This document shows positions 17,765 to 25,430 of a stretch of DNA of 64,000 nucleotides, piece after piece. Numbering within the stretch: position 1 is the first letter of the stretch; each line of letters begins with the position of its first letter. This stretch comes from CAVRIA01 sp963721115 (GTDB lineage Bacteria; Desulfobacterota; Binatia; HRBIN30; CADEER01). The position numbers and the translations under genes are program-made. Under the pieces are notes generated by a model. The model did not search any database. It was not told the origin of the DNA and saw nothing but the letters and a program-made list of their open reading frames with translations. Where the stretch lies: positions 124,001-188,000 of the forward strand of contig CAVRIA010000014.1 of assembly GCA_963721115.1 (NCBI GenBank), in the 5' to 3' direction.

Positions 17765-17882
17765 TCCTCGGCCGGGTTCAGGGTCCAGGGTTCAGGGCAC
17801 AGAAATACAGGATTTCCTTGCCCTGAAGCCTGAAGTCTGGCGTCTGAAGCCTGGTCCCGGCGACCTTGCCGGGACCCTGTCA
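17765..17882. repeat. TTCAGGG/CCTGAA word-repeat tract and hairpin
   Basis: The tract repeats GGGTTCAGGGTCCAGGGTTCAG-type words, then their complement (CCTGAAGCCTGAAGTCTGG). TTCAGGGCA (17791-17799) pairs with TGCCCTGAA (17819-17827). A separate perfect hairpin GGTCCCGGC (17853-17861)/GCCGGGACC (17868-17876) closes the tract. It fills most of the 323-base divergent gap between mobA and the DUF35 gene; nothing else is recognised there. Confidence 0.5.
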
Positions 17883-17981
17883 AGCATCCCGCGCGGCTTG
17901 ACCGGGCCGGTGGCGGTTCCCTATAACCGCCGTCCGAATGCCTTTCGAGAGCCGTCCACGCGGCTCGCTGCACCACCGAGC

Positions 17982-18404
17982 ATGGCTGACACGTACACGG
18001 GACCAATTCCCAAGCCCACTCCCGAGACGCTGCCCTTCTGGGAAGCCGCCAAGCGGCACACGCTGCTCATCCAGCGGTGTGACGACTGCGCCACGCACTA
18101 CTTCTACCCGCGTCCCCTGTGCCCGGCGTGCCTGTCGCGGCGGGTGCGCTGGGTCGAGGCCAGCGGGCGAGGCCGGCTGCACACGTTTGTCATCAACCAC
18201 CGCCCGCCGCGCAATTTTCCGGTCGCCGCGCCCTTCGTCATCGGTATCGTCGAGCTCGAGGAAGGCGCGCGCATGATGTCGCACATCGTCGACGTCGAGC
18301 CGGACCCGGCCGCGATCCGCTGCGAGATGCCGCTCGAGGTCGTCTTCGAGGACATCACCGAGGAGATCACGCTGCCGAAGTTCCGGCCCCGGAAGGAACC
18401 ATGA
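17982..18404 (+). CDS. Zn-ribbon OB-fold protein (DUF35), thiolase partner
   Basis: 140 residues. The N-terminal helix (PETLPFWEAAKRHTLLIQR) leads to a rubredoxin-like zinc ribbon, CDDC and CPAC, then an OB-fold (GRLHTFVINHRPP, PFVIGIVELEEGARMMSHI). DUF35 proteins form complexes with thiolase-like enzymes and deliver or hold the acyl-CoA; in Ltp2-type pairs the complex is a retro-aldolase. The stop overlaps the thiolase start (ATGA), which strongly supports a two-protein complex. Confidence 0.9.
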   Translation: MADTYTGPIPKPTPETLPFWEAAKRHTLLIQRCDDCATHYFYPRPLCPACLSRRVRWVEASGRGRLHTFVINHRPPRNFPVAAPFVIGIVELEEGARMMSHIVDVEPDPAAIRCEMPLEVVFEDITEEITLPKFRPRKEP

Positions 18405-19564
18405 CGAACGACTCGAGACGGCTGCGCGGCTCGGCCGCGATCGCCGGGGTAGGCGAGTCGGATCAGCTCGGGCGCCTGCCCGACAAGTCGGCCCTGCAGC
18501 TCCACATGGAGGCGACGCACAACGCCCTCGCCGACGCCGGCCTGCGCAAGAGCGACGTCGACGCGGTGTTCACCTCGGGCCGCAACACGGCCAACGACCT
18601 CCCCGAGTACCTCGGCATCCGGCCGCGCTTCGTCGGCGGGACGCAGGTCGGCGGCTGCTCTTTCCTGCTGCACGTCGAGCACGCCATGGCGGCGATCGCC
18701 GCCGGCTTGTGCGAGGTGGCGCTGATCACGCACGGCGAGAGCGGCTACTCGCGTATCGCCATGCCGGCGCCGCGCTGGGGCAGCGACTCCACGAACAATC
18801 AGTTCGAGCTCTGCTACGGCACCTCGGGTCCGCCGACCGGCTACGCCTTCGCCGCCACCCGCCACATGCACGAATACGGAACCACCAGCGAGCAGCTCGC
18901 CGAGGTGGCGGTGGCGACGCGCAAGTGGGCCGCTCTCAACCCGAAGGCGTACGCGCGCGATCCGATCACCATCGACGACGTCCTCGGCTCGCGCCTCATC
19001 GCCTGGCCCTTCCATCTCCTCGACTGCTGCCTGGTCACCGATGCCGGCGGCGCCGCGATCGTCACCTCGGCGGAGCGCGCCCGCGACCTGCCGAAGAAGC
19101 CGGTCTACGTGCTCGGCAGCGGCGAGTGCGCCACGCACCAGATGGTCAGCCAGATGCCCGCGTACGACCGCTGGGACGCCGCGCAGGTGGCGGGCGAACG
19201 GGCCTTCCGCATGTCGGGGGTGAAGCACGCCGACATCGACGTGGCGCAGTTCTACGACGCCTTCACCATCGTGCCGATCCTCGCCCTCGAGGCGCTGGGG
19301 TTCTGCGGACGCGGCGAAGGCGGGCCGTTCGTCTCCAACCAGCGCACGGCCCCGGGCGGCGACTTCCCGATGAACACCAACGGCGGCGGCCTCTCCTACA
19401 CCCACACCGGCATGTACGGGATCTTCACCATCATCGAGGCGGTGCGCCAGATGCGCGGCGAGTGCGCAGCGCGCCAGGTGGCGGGAGCGAAGACGGCGAT
19501 CTGCCACGGCACCGGCGGCATCTGGAGCGCCGCGGCGACGCTGATCCTCTCGACCGAGCGGTAG
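18401..19564 (+). CDS. SCP2-type thiolase / Ltp2-like acyl-CoA lyase
   Basis: 387 residues of the thiolase superfamily: GGTQVGGCSFLLHVEHAMAA (C86 in the nucleophile region), FYDAFTIVPILALE, NTNGGGLSYTHTGMYG and CHGTGGIW near the end. The usual NEAF and GGHPxGASG catalytic segments are replaced by YDAF and LSYTHTG, so the canonical His of Claisen thiolases is absent and Tyr residues take its place. That is how Ltp2-type aldolases differ, which together with the coupled DUF35 partner suggests C-C cleavage of a hydroxyacyl-CoA. The exact substrate is unknown. Confidence 0.85.
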   Translation: MTNDSRRLRGSAAIAGVGESDQLGRLPDKSALQLHMEATHNALADAGLRKSDVDAVFTSGRNTANDLPEYLGIRPRFVGGTQVGGCSFLLHVEHAMAAIAAGLCEVALITHGESGYSRIAMPAPRWGSDSTNNQFELCYGTSGPPTGYAFAATRHMHEYGTTSEQLAEVAVATRKWAALNPKAYARDPITIDDVLGSRLIAWPFHLLDCCLVTDAGGAAIVTSAERARDLPKKPVYVLGSGECATHQMVSQMPAYDRWDAAQVAGERAFRMSGVKHADIDVAQFYDAFTIVPILALEALGFCGRGEGGPFVSNQRTAPGGDFPMNTNGGGLSYTHTGMYGIFTIIEAVRQMRGECAARQVAGAKTAICHGTGGIWSAAATLILSTER

Positions 19565-19633
19565 GACGGGGCGCGCACTCTCGCCGGCGAGCCGCCCGAG
19601 CCGCCTTCGTTTGCGACCGCCATCGCCTGTGCT

Positions 19634-19957
19634 ATGGAAGGCCCCGTGCCACGGGGAGTCCTGGTCAACGGTTATCGCTTGTTCCTGCGTCTCGGCGACA
19701 AGGTGAGTCACCGCGACTATCGGGAATGGGGCGATGGCACCGTGGTCGAGGAGATGACCTCGACCGTACAGGGCGGCACGTGTCTCGTCCGCATCCAGTT
19801 CCAGGACGGCCGCCAGCGCACGTTCAGCAACGACCTGGACGCGGAGACCTGCTGCTACTACTTCGGTGTCCGCAAGTACTGGGACGCTGACGAAGGGGCC
19901 TTCGACCCGCGCCGCGTCCAGCGCGCGCCCAACCGGCGGCGCCTGACCGGACGCTGA
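19634..19957 (+). CDS. Small hypothetical protein, DUF3553-like
   Basis: 107 residues. The core LRLGDKVSHRDYREWGDGTVV resembles the short beta-barrel repeats found in DUF3553-type proteins (a motif of helicase tails that binds nucleic acid or protein). It continues with RIQFQDGRQRTFSNDL and CCYYFGVRKYW, and ends in a basic tail. Starts at ATG 19634 or GTG 19646 are both possible. Family assignment is by pattern only. Confidence 0.5.
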   Translation: MEGPVPRGVLVNGYRLFLRLGDKVSHRDYREWGDGTVVEEMTSTVQGGTCLVRIQFQDGRQRTFSNDLDAETCCYYFGVRKYWDADEGAFDPRRVQRAPNRRRLTGR

Positions 19958-19972
19958 ACGGCGCGGGCGCCG

Positions 19973-20560
19973 TCAGGCCTGCGCCCGCATCGCCTCCCAG
20001 GCGGCGATGCCCTGCGGCGAGAGGAACTCCTGGATGTAGCGGCGCAGGGCGCCGAGCGCCTTGCGCTGGCTCTCGAAGAGGTCCTCGCGCACCCAGTCGG
20101 CGTCGATCCAGCAGTCGAACGAGGGGTTGTCGCCCAGCGCCAGCTCGAGAATTCGCTGGCCGATCGGCGTGCCGGTGATCAGCAAACGGATCGTCCGCCC
20201 GGAATCGATCACCGCGCCGCGCGCATAGCGAGGCAGGGCGATGCGTTCCTTGATGCGCTCGCGGTCGCGAGCCGGAAACGGCTTCTCCGCCAGCTGCACG
20301 TAACCCCATCCACCTTCCGGCGGGTTGGCCTCGATCAGCAGCTTCATGTTGAGATCGGTGAGCCGAGAGCGCGCCGTCTCCTGATCGAAGCCGGCGCCGG
20401 CCCGGAAGAAGCTCGCGCCGGCGACGTTGGCGGGCGGGGGCGCCTTCTCCCGCTGCTTGTCGCCGGTCTCGACCCACCATCGATCGTTGACCGCCGGTGC
20501 CTCCGCGTCGCCTTCCCCCGTCTGCTCCGGCGGCGGCTGACCGCGATCGCCTGGACTCAT
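19973..20560 (-). CDS. Hypothetical protein, partner of the small zincin
   Basis: 195 residues. The first 45 are hydrophilic and probably disordered (PPPEQTGEGDAEAP). A folded domain follows with NMKLLIEANPPEGGWGYVQL, RIALPRYARGAVIDSGRTIR, LLITGTPIGQRILELALG and a C-terminal helical segment. No family is recognised. Its start overlaps the stop of the upstream metalloprotease-like gene (ATGA), so the two are translated together and probably act together. Confidence 0.5.
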   Translation of the reverse strand: MSPGDRGQPPPEQTGEGDAEAPAVNDRWWVETGDKQREKAPPPANVAGASFFRAGAGFDQETARSRLTDLNMKLLIEANPPEGGWGYVQLAEKPFPARDRERIKERIALPRYARGAVIDSGRTIRLLITGTPIGQRILELALGDNPSFDCWIDADWVREDLFESQRKALGALRRYIQEFLSPQGIAAWEAMRAQA

Positions 20561-20994
20561 GCCGCCGCCTTGCGCTTCGTGCGGGCTCGGTTGCGCGCCA
20601 GGCCGCTGGTCGCGGCACCGTTGCCGTTGACGATGCTGCGCTCCATGCGGGCCGCGAACGTGTCGGCCTTGCGCTCCGCGTCGGTCCAGAAAACGTAGTG
20701 CCCCATCTCGTGATAGACGGCGTTCACCCACTGCCACTCGGAGTTGTACTTGCGGCCCTTCTTCCAGTTCTCGGGATGAACGAGATGGATCTTTCCGTTT
20801 TCGTACGTCCTGCCGGCTGTGTGCCCCCAATCGAGGTACTCGAACCATTCCACCTTGGGGCGCTTCAGCCGGTAGAAGCGACAGATCTCCGTGATGGCCT
20901 TGTTGAAGTTGCCGATCTTGTGTTCGCGGAAGAACGCCGTGAGCAGTCGGTTGATCGCGCGCCGATCCTTCACTGATGGGACGATCATATGCAT
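20557..20994 (-). CDS. Small zincin-like metallopeptidase (HEMGH)
   Basis: 145 residues. AVYHEMGHYVFW contains HExxH (H95, E96, H99), followed by DAERKADTFA, whose Glu/Asp could be the third zinc ligand. The N-terminal half is helical and basic (RRAINRLLTAFFREHK) with a WFEYLDWGHTAGRTY segment. There is no signal peptide, so it is cytoplasmic. The ATG at 20994 has GGAGG eight bases upstream. It forms an overlapping pair with the next gene. Function is not known; phage or defence origin is possible but unsupported. Confidence 0.6.
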   Translation of the reverse strand: MHMIVPSVKDRRAINRLLTAFFREHKIGNFNKAITEICRFYRLKRPKVEWFEYLDWGHTAGRTYENGKIHLVHPENWKKGRKYNSEWQWVNAVYHEMGHYVFWTDAERKADTFAARMERSIVNGNGAATSGLARNRARTKRKAAA

Positions 20995-21103
20995 CGAAAA
21001 GCCTCCGCTCCTGCCAGAAAACCAGGACCCGGACGATAGTGTCCGGCCTTTGCCTTGTCAACTGCGCGCCGCAGTCCACAAAAGGCGGGTTTCGACTCAC
21101 TTT

Positions 21104-21146
21104 TCACTATAGATATTAATAGTTTATATGATATTCCTAGAACCAA
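21104..21146. promoter_or_regulatory. AT-rich island in divergent promoter region
   Basis: Bases 21104-21146 are strongly AT-rich (containing ATAGATATTAATAGTTTATA) in a region otherwise well above 60% GC. They lie between the divergent zincin pair and lgt. Several TATAAT-like words occur on both strands, so this is the likely promoter and melting region, or an operator. No exact start site can be fixed by eye. Confidence 0.4.
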
Positions 21147-21203
21147 CACGAGATGCGGAGCGAGCCTGGATTGTGCGGCTGGCGTCGGCTATCATCCCTC
21201 GCC

Positions 21204-22034
21204 ATGTGGCCGATCCTCGTCAAGCTCGGACCTCTGACGATCTATAGCTACGGCACCATGATGGCGATCGCCTTTCTGGTCGGCGGATGGCTCGTCGGAC
21301 GGGAGATGGATCGGCGCGGGCTGCCGGGCCAGCTGGCCTCGAACATGGTCTTCTGGGCGGCGGTGGGCGGCATCGCCGGCTCGCGACTGTGGGCCTTGGC
21401 GGCGGACTGGCAGGCGGTGCTTCGCGATCCCATTCACATGATCTTCTCGGGCTCCGGCTTCGTCTTCTACGGCGGGCTGGTGGGAGGAACGGTCGGCGTC
21501 ACCCTGACGATCTGGCGCAACGGCCTGCCATGGCTGTCGGTGGTCGATTGCATCGCCCCGACGCTCGCCCTGGGTCACGCCATCGGACGGATCGGCTGCC
21601 AGCTGGCGGGCGACGGCGACTGGGGCAAGGTGTCGAACCTGCCATGGGCGATGGCCTACCCGAATGCGATCATCGGCTGGAACTACCCGCCGGGCGTTCG
21701 TGTGCATCCCGCGCCGGTCTACGAGATGCTGGCGTACCTGGGGATCTTCGCGCTGCTGTGGGCGGTACGGAAGCGCCCCCACGCGGACGGAAATCTGTTC
21801 TGGTGGTATCTGGTCCTCGCCCCCGGCGCGCGCTTCCTCATCGAATTCGTCCGCATCAACCCGCGCGGGCTGTTCGGCCTCACTGAGGCTCAGCTCTTCA
21901 GCCTGCTGCTCATGGCGATCGGGGCCGGTCAGCTGTGGCTCAACTCACGCAGCGCCAGCGCCCGGCGCGCCGCTCCGCTTTCGGACGCGATCGCCGAGCC
22001 GTCGGACGAGAGCACGCAACCGGTCCGGCAATGA
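21204..22034 (+). CDS. lgt: Prolipoprotein diacylglyceryl transferase
   Basis: 276 residues and about seven membrane helices. Family signatures are YSYGTMMAIAFLVGGW, FYGGLVGG, GHAIGRIGCQLAGDGDWG (the Lgt box, with the essential Arg), VHPAPVYEMLAY and FLIEFVRINPRG. It transfers diacylglycerol from phosphatidylglycerol to the lipobox cysteine of prolipoproteins at the inner membrane. Its stop overlaps the ATG of the thioredoxin-like gene (ATGA). The lipoprotein at 31.3 kb is a likely client. Confidence 0.93.
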   Translation: MWPILVKLGPLTIYSYGTMMAIAFLVGGWLVGREMDRRGLPGQLASNMVFWAAVGGIAGSRLWALAADWQAVLRDPIHMIFSGSGFVFYGGLVGGTVGVTLTIWRNGLPWLSVVDCIAPTLALGHAIGRIGCQLAGDGDWGKVSNLPWAMAYPNAIIGWNYPPGVRVHPAPVYEMLAYLGIFALLWAVRKRPHADGNLFWWYLVLAPGARFLIEFVRINPRGLFGLTEAQLFSLLLMAIGAGQLWLNSRSASARRAAPLSDAIAEPSDESTQPVRQ

Positions 22035-22708
22035 GGCGTTGGATCCTTCCGGGGTTGCTGCTGATCGGGGCGTTGGGTGCGGTCGCCTTCCTGCAGCACC
22101 TGCAGCGCCGGCCGGGGATCGGCTACGCCGCCCCCGATTTCGATCTGCCCGACCTGACCGGCAAGCGACACTCCCTGGCCGAGTATCGCGGCAAGGTCGT
22201 GTTCCTGAATCTCTGGGCGACGTGGTGCCCGCCGTGCCGGGAGGAGATGCCGGCGATGGAACGCCTCTACCAGCGGCTCGAGGGGCGCGATTTCGTCATG
22301 CTCGCCGTGAGCCAGGACGAGCAAGGCGCACAGGCCGTCGCTCCATTCGTCGAGCAGATGAACCTGAGCTTCACCGTCCTCCTCGACCCCGAAGCCAGCA
22401 TGTCTCCGCGCTACGGCGTGACCGGCTACCCCGAGACCTTCGTCATCGACCGCGACGGCCGGGTCATCGAACACACCATCGGGCCGGCGGATTGGGACAC
22501 CGCCGCGTACCTGAGCTACTTCACCGCGCTCCTCGACCAACAAAAGGCTAGGGGGTTATGGGGTTGGGTTGTTACGCTGTTCGTCCGCCCCATCCAACAG
22601 CGTAACAACCCTAACAGCCAACAACTCTGTCCTCAAAAGGTGGCGCCGATGCTGAAGTGCACGCGTCCGATGCTCTCGTTGTGCCGGCGGTCGAGCTTGA
22701 AGCCGTAG
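22031..22708 (+). CDS. TlpA-like membrane-anchored thioredoxin with read-through tail
   Basis: An N-terminal anchor (ILPGLLLIGALGAVAFL) precedes a TlpA/ResA domain with FDLPDLTGKRHSLAEYRGK, the redox site WATWCPPCREE (C66, C69), and cis-Pro in GVTGYPETFVIDRDG. It should act in the periplasm, for example in apocytochrome c or other thiol reduction. The domain ends near residue 175 (LLDQQKA). The open frame then runs another 50 residues through the GTTGTTACG hairpin and 76 bases into the convergent tamA gene, so the tail is probably not native. Confidence 0.85.
   Translation: MRRWILPGLLLIGALGAVAFLQHLQRRPGIGYAAPDFDLPDLTGKRHSLAEYRGKVVFLNLWATWCPPCREEMPAMERLYQRLEGRDFVMLAVSQDEQGAQAVAPFVEQMNLSFTVLLDPEASMSPRYGVTGYPETFVIDRDGRVIEHTIGPADWDTAAYLSYFTALLDQQKARGLWGWVVTLFVRPIQQRNNPNSQQLCPQKVAPMLKCTRPMLSLCRRSSLKP
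22554..22626. terminator. Perfect 16-bp hairpin in an AAC/GTT word tract, convergent ends
   Basis: GGGTTGTTACGCTGTT (22566-22581) pairs perfectly with AACAGCGTAACAACCC (22596-22611) around a 14-base loop, flanked by more GGGTT and CAACA words. It lies between the thioredoxin gene and tamA, both pointing inward, so it probably works as a bidirectional terminator. The words are shared with tracts at 5242 and 63546. Confidence 0.65.
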
Positions 22709-25430
22709 TCCAGGCTGATCGGCCCCACCGGCGTCTGGTAGCGCAGGCCCAGTCCGGCCGAGCGGCGGAAGTTGTCGACCGTGAAGGCGGCGTCGTGCAC
22801 CTCGTTGCGTTGCCGGCAGGCGCCGCCGCACTGCAGCAGGTAGACCCCGCCGCCGTCGGCGAAAACGGCCCCGCCGAGGCCGTAGACGAGCGGGAAGCGC
22901 AGCTCGAAGTTGAGGTTGAGAGCCAGATCGCCGCCGAGCGGATCGCCGGTGGCGCCCTTGGGTCCGATGTCGTTCTCCTTGAATCCGCGCACGGTCGTGC
23001 GGCCGCCGAGGAAGAAACGCTCGCGGATGGGGAGCACGTCGGAGCCGCCGAACACGTGCCCGAAGCCGACGCGCAGCGAGTACAGGAAGACGACGTCCTT
23101 GGCGATGGAGAAGAACTGAGCGTGCTGGGTGCTGACCTTGCCGAAGTGGACGGTCGACAGCGCGGGGAGCCCGTAGCGGAGCCGCGCGCCGTCGAACAGG
23201 CCCTTGGTCGGGTTGAAGGGATCGTCGCGCCCGTCATAGACGATGAAGGGCGAGAGCGCGATCGTCCGCAGGCTGCCGGCGTCTTCGTTGCTCAGCACCG
23301 CGTCGGGCTTGACGTCGAAGAGCCGGCTCTGCTCGACCTGCAGCTCTCCCCCGAGGTTGATCCTCTTGTTGTGCAGGTCGCGGTCGACGCCGTTGACGAA
23401 GCTGACGCGCTCGATGCTGTACTGATTGACGTTCTCGGTCGATCGCTCGCCGAGCAGATTGCTCTTGAAGCGCCACGGCGATCCGTAGAAACGCGGCTCC
23501 GTGTAACCGAGGCTGCCGAGGTATTGGTCGGGAATGAAGTTGGTGGGATCGAGGCTGAACTGCGTGCGCAGCGTCAGCCGCCGGGCCATGCCGCCGACGT
23601 TGCCATAGCCCATCCCGAGAAAGGCCCCGAGGCCGTCGCGCGTGTTGTAACCGCCGCCGAACTCGAGCGTACCCGGCGGCTTCTCCGAAACGTCGACCCC
23701 GACGTCGCGCACGGTCCGATCGTCGGGGGTGATCGGACGCACGGAGGCGCTGCGAAAGACGCCGAGGCGGTAGATCGCCACCTGCCCCTTCAACATCTCC
23801 TCGACATAGAGCGGGTCTCCCTCCTTGAACGGCACTTCGCGCAGAATGGCACGGTCCCGGGTGTCGATGTTCCCCTGCACGATGATGCGGCCCGCGCGCT
23901 GCCGCTCTCCCGGCTCGATGTTCCACGTCACGATCGCGTCGATGGCGCCGTCGCGGTTCTCGCTCTCGATCGTGTAGTCCGCCTTGGCGTCGGCGTACCC
24001 AGCGCGATCGAGCCTGTTGACGATGGTTCTCTTGTCGGCATCGAGGGCTTCGGGATTGAGCGGCTGGCCGATCTCGACCTTCAGCTGGAGCTCGATGTTC
24101 TCGATCGCCGGTAGATCCTGGCGCTGAATCTGGCGCACGTAGGTGCGCGGCCCTTCCTCGATGACGACGGTGAGCTTGATCGCGCCCTTCTTCTCGTCGA
24201 GCTGGCGCGGCGCGTCGACGATCTGCGCCGACTCGAAGCCCTGCTCGCGATAGTAGAACCAGAGGCGTTTCAGATCCTCGTCGAGGACGTCGTCGATCAG
24301 GACGCCCGAGCGCGGCCACGGAAACCAGCGCGCCGGCGCGGTGACCATCTGCGCCTGCAGCTGATCGTCCGACAGGTGATCGTTGCCCTCGAACTCGAGA
24401 TCCGTCAGCACGTAGCGGCGGCCTTCGTCGATCATGGAAGAGCACCTTCTTGGGCTCGCCCTCGTTGATCGATACCCTCGCCTTGGCGCGGTAGTAGCCG
24501 CCGTCCTCGTAGGCTCGCTGCATGCGGCGGGCGAGCTCCCGCCAGGTGCCGTCGGTGATGATCAAGCGGTCCTTCAGGTCCATCAGGCCGAGCAGGTCGT
24601 CCTTCGTCCTTGTGACCGTTACCCTCCACCCGGACGTCGAAGGCCGGTCCGGGCTCGACGGTGAAGATGAGCGTGCCCCGGTGGTCTCCGGTCTGCCGCC
24701 AATCCGACGACACGCGAACCTCGTAGTGTTCTCCTCGCGCAGCTTGCGCGTCAGCTTCTTCTCCGCCTTGCGCTCCGCGTCGCGCGTGAAACGCTCCCCC
24801 TCGAGACCTTCGACCTTCTTCCTCAGGACTTCGGTCCACTGGCCGCTCTCGTCGTCGATCACGACCTCGTCGACAATCAGCGGCGGGCCCTCGCGGATCT
24901 CGAACTTCAGGTCGACCTCGCCGTCGTGCCGGCTCGACTCGCGCGTCGATCTCGGCGTCCGGGAAACCCATCTCCCGGTACCGGTCCAGGACTCGCTCGC
25001 GCGCCGGATCGATCAGATCGGGGTCGAAGATCATGCCCTTGCGCAGGCGAAGGAGGCGGTCCATCTCCTTGGCGCGCAGGTGGTGGTACCCTTTCACGCG
25101 GACGCCGTCGATCTTCCGCCTCCGCACCACCTGCACGACCAGCGCCACGCCGTCGCCTTCGGGCTCCAGACGGAAGTCGATCTTCCGAAAGATCTTCTTG
25201 AGCTCGAGAATGCGGCGCGCCTGGTCGAGACCGTCCTGCGTCAGCGGCTCGCCGAGCGGCAGGGCCATGGCGCGGCGCAGATCGCCCTCGTAGATGGGAG
25301 CGCTGCTTTCGAAACGGACGGCGCGCAGCGGACGCCCGAGAAGCGCGGCGTCGATCGCCGCGGCGCCGGGGCGAGCGACGGCCAGCAGCAGAAGGACGGC
25401 GCCGGCCAGCCGCGCCGTCCTACTCGCCAT
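22633..25430 (-). CDS. tamA: TamA/BamA-family Omp85 outer-membrane assembly protein (several frameshifts)
   Basis: Signal peptide LAGAVLLLLAVARPGAAA, then a row of POTRA-like repeats (KIDGVRVKGYHHLRAKEMD, VLTDLEFEGNDHLSDDQL, GRIIVQGNIDTRDRAILRE), then the barrel with GGGYNTRDGLGAFLG, RFFLGGRTTVRGF (the VRGF loop of Omp85) and final strand GRVHFSIGATF ending in Phe. Breaks occur near 24,450, 24,620, 24,730 and 24,935; the first two close when one base is removed. About 930 residues when joined. It directly follows tamB and overlaps its end by 11 bases, so TamA is the better name than BamA. Confidence 0.85.
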
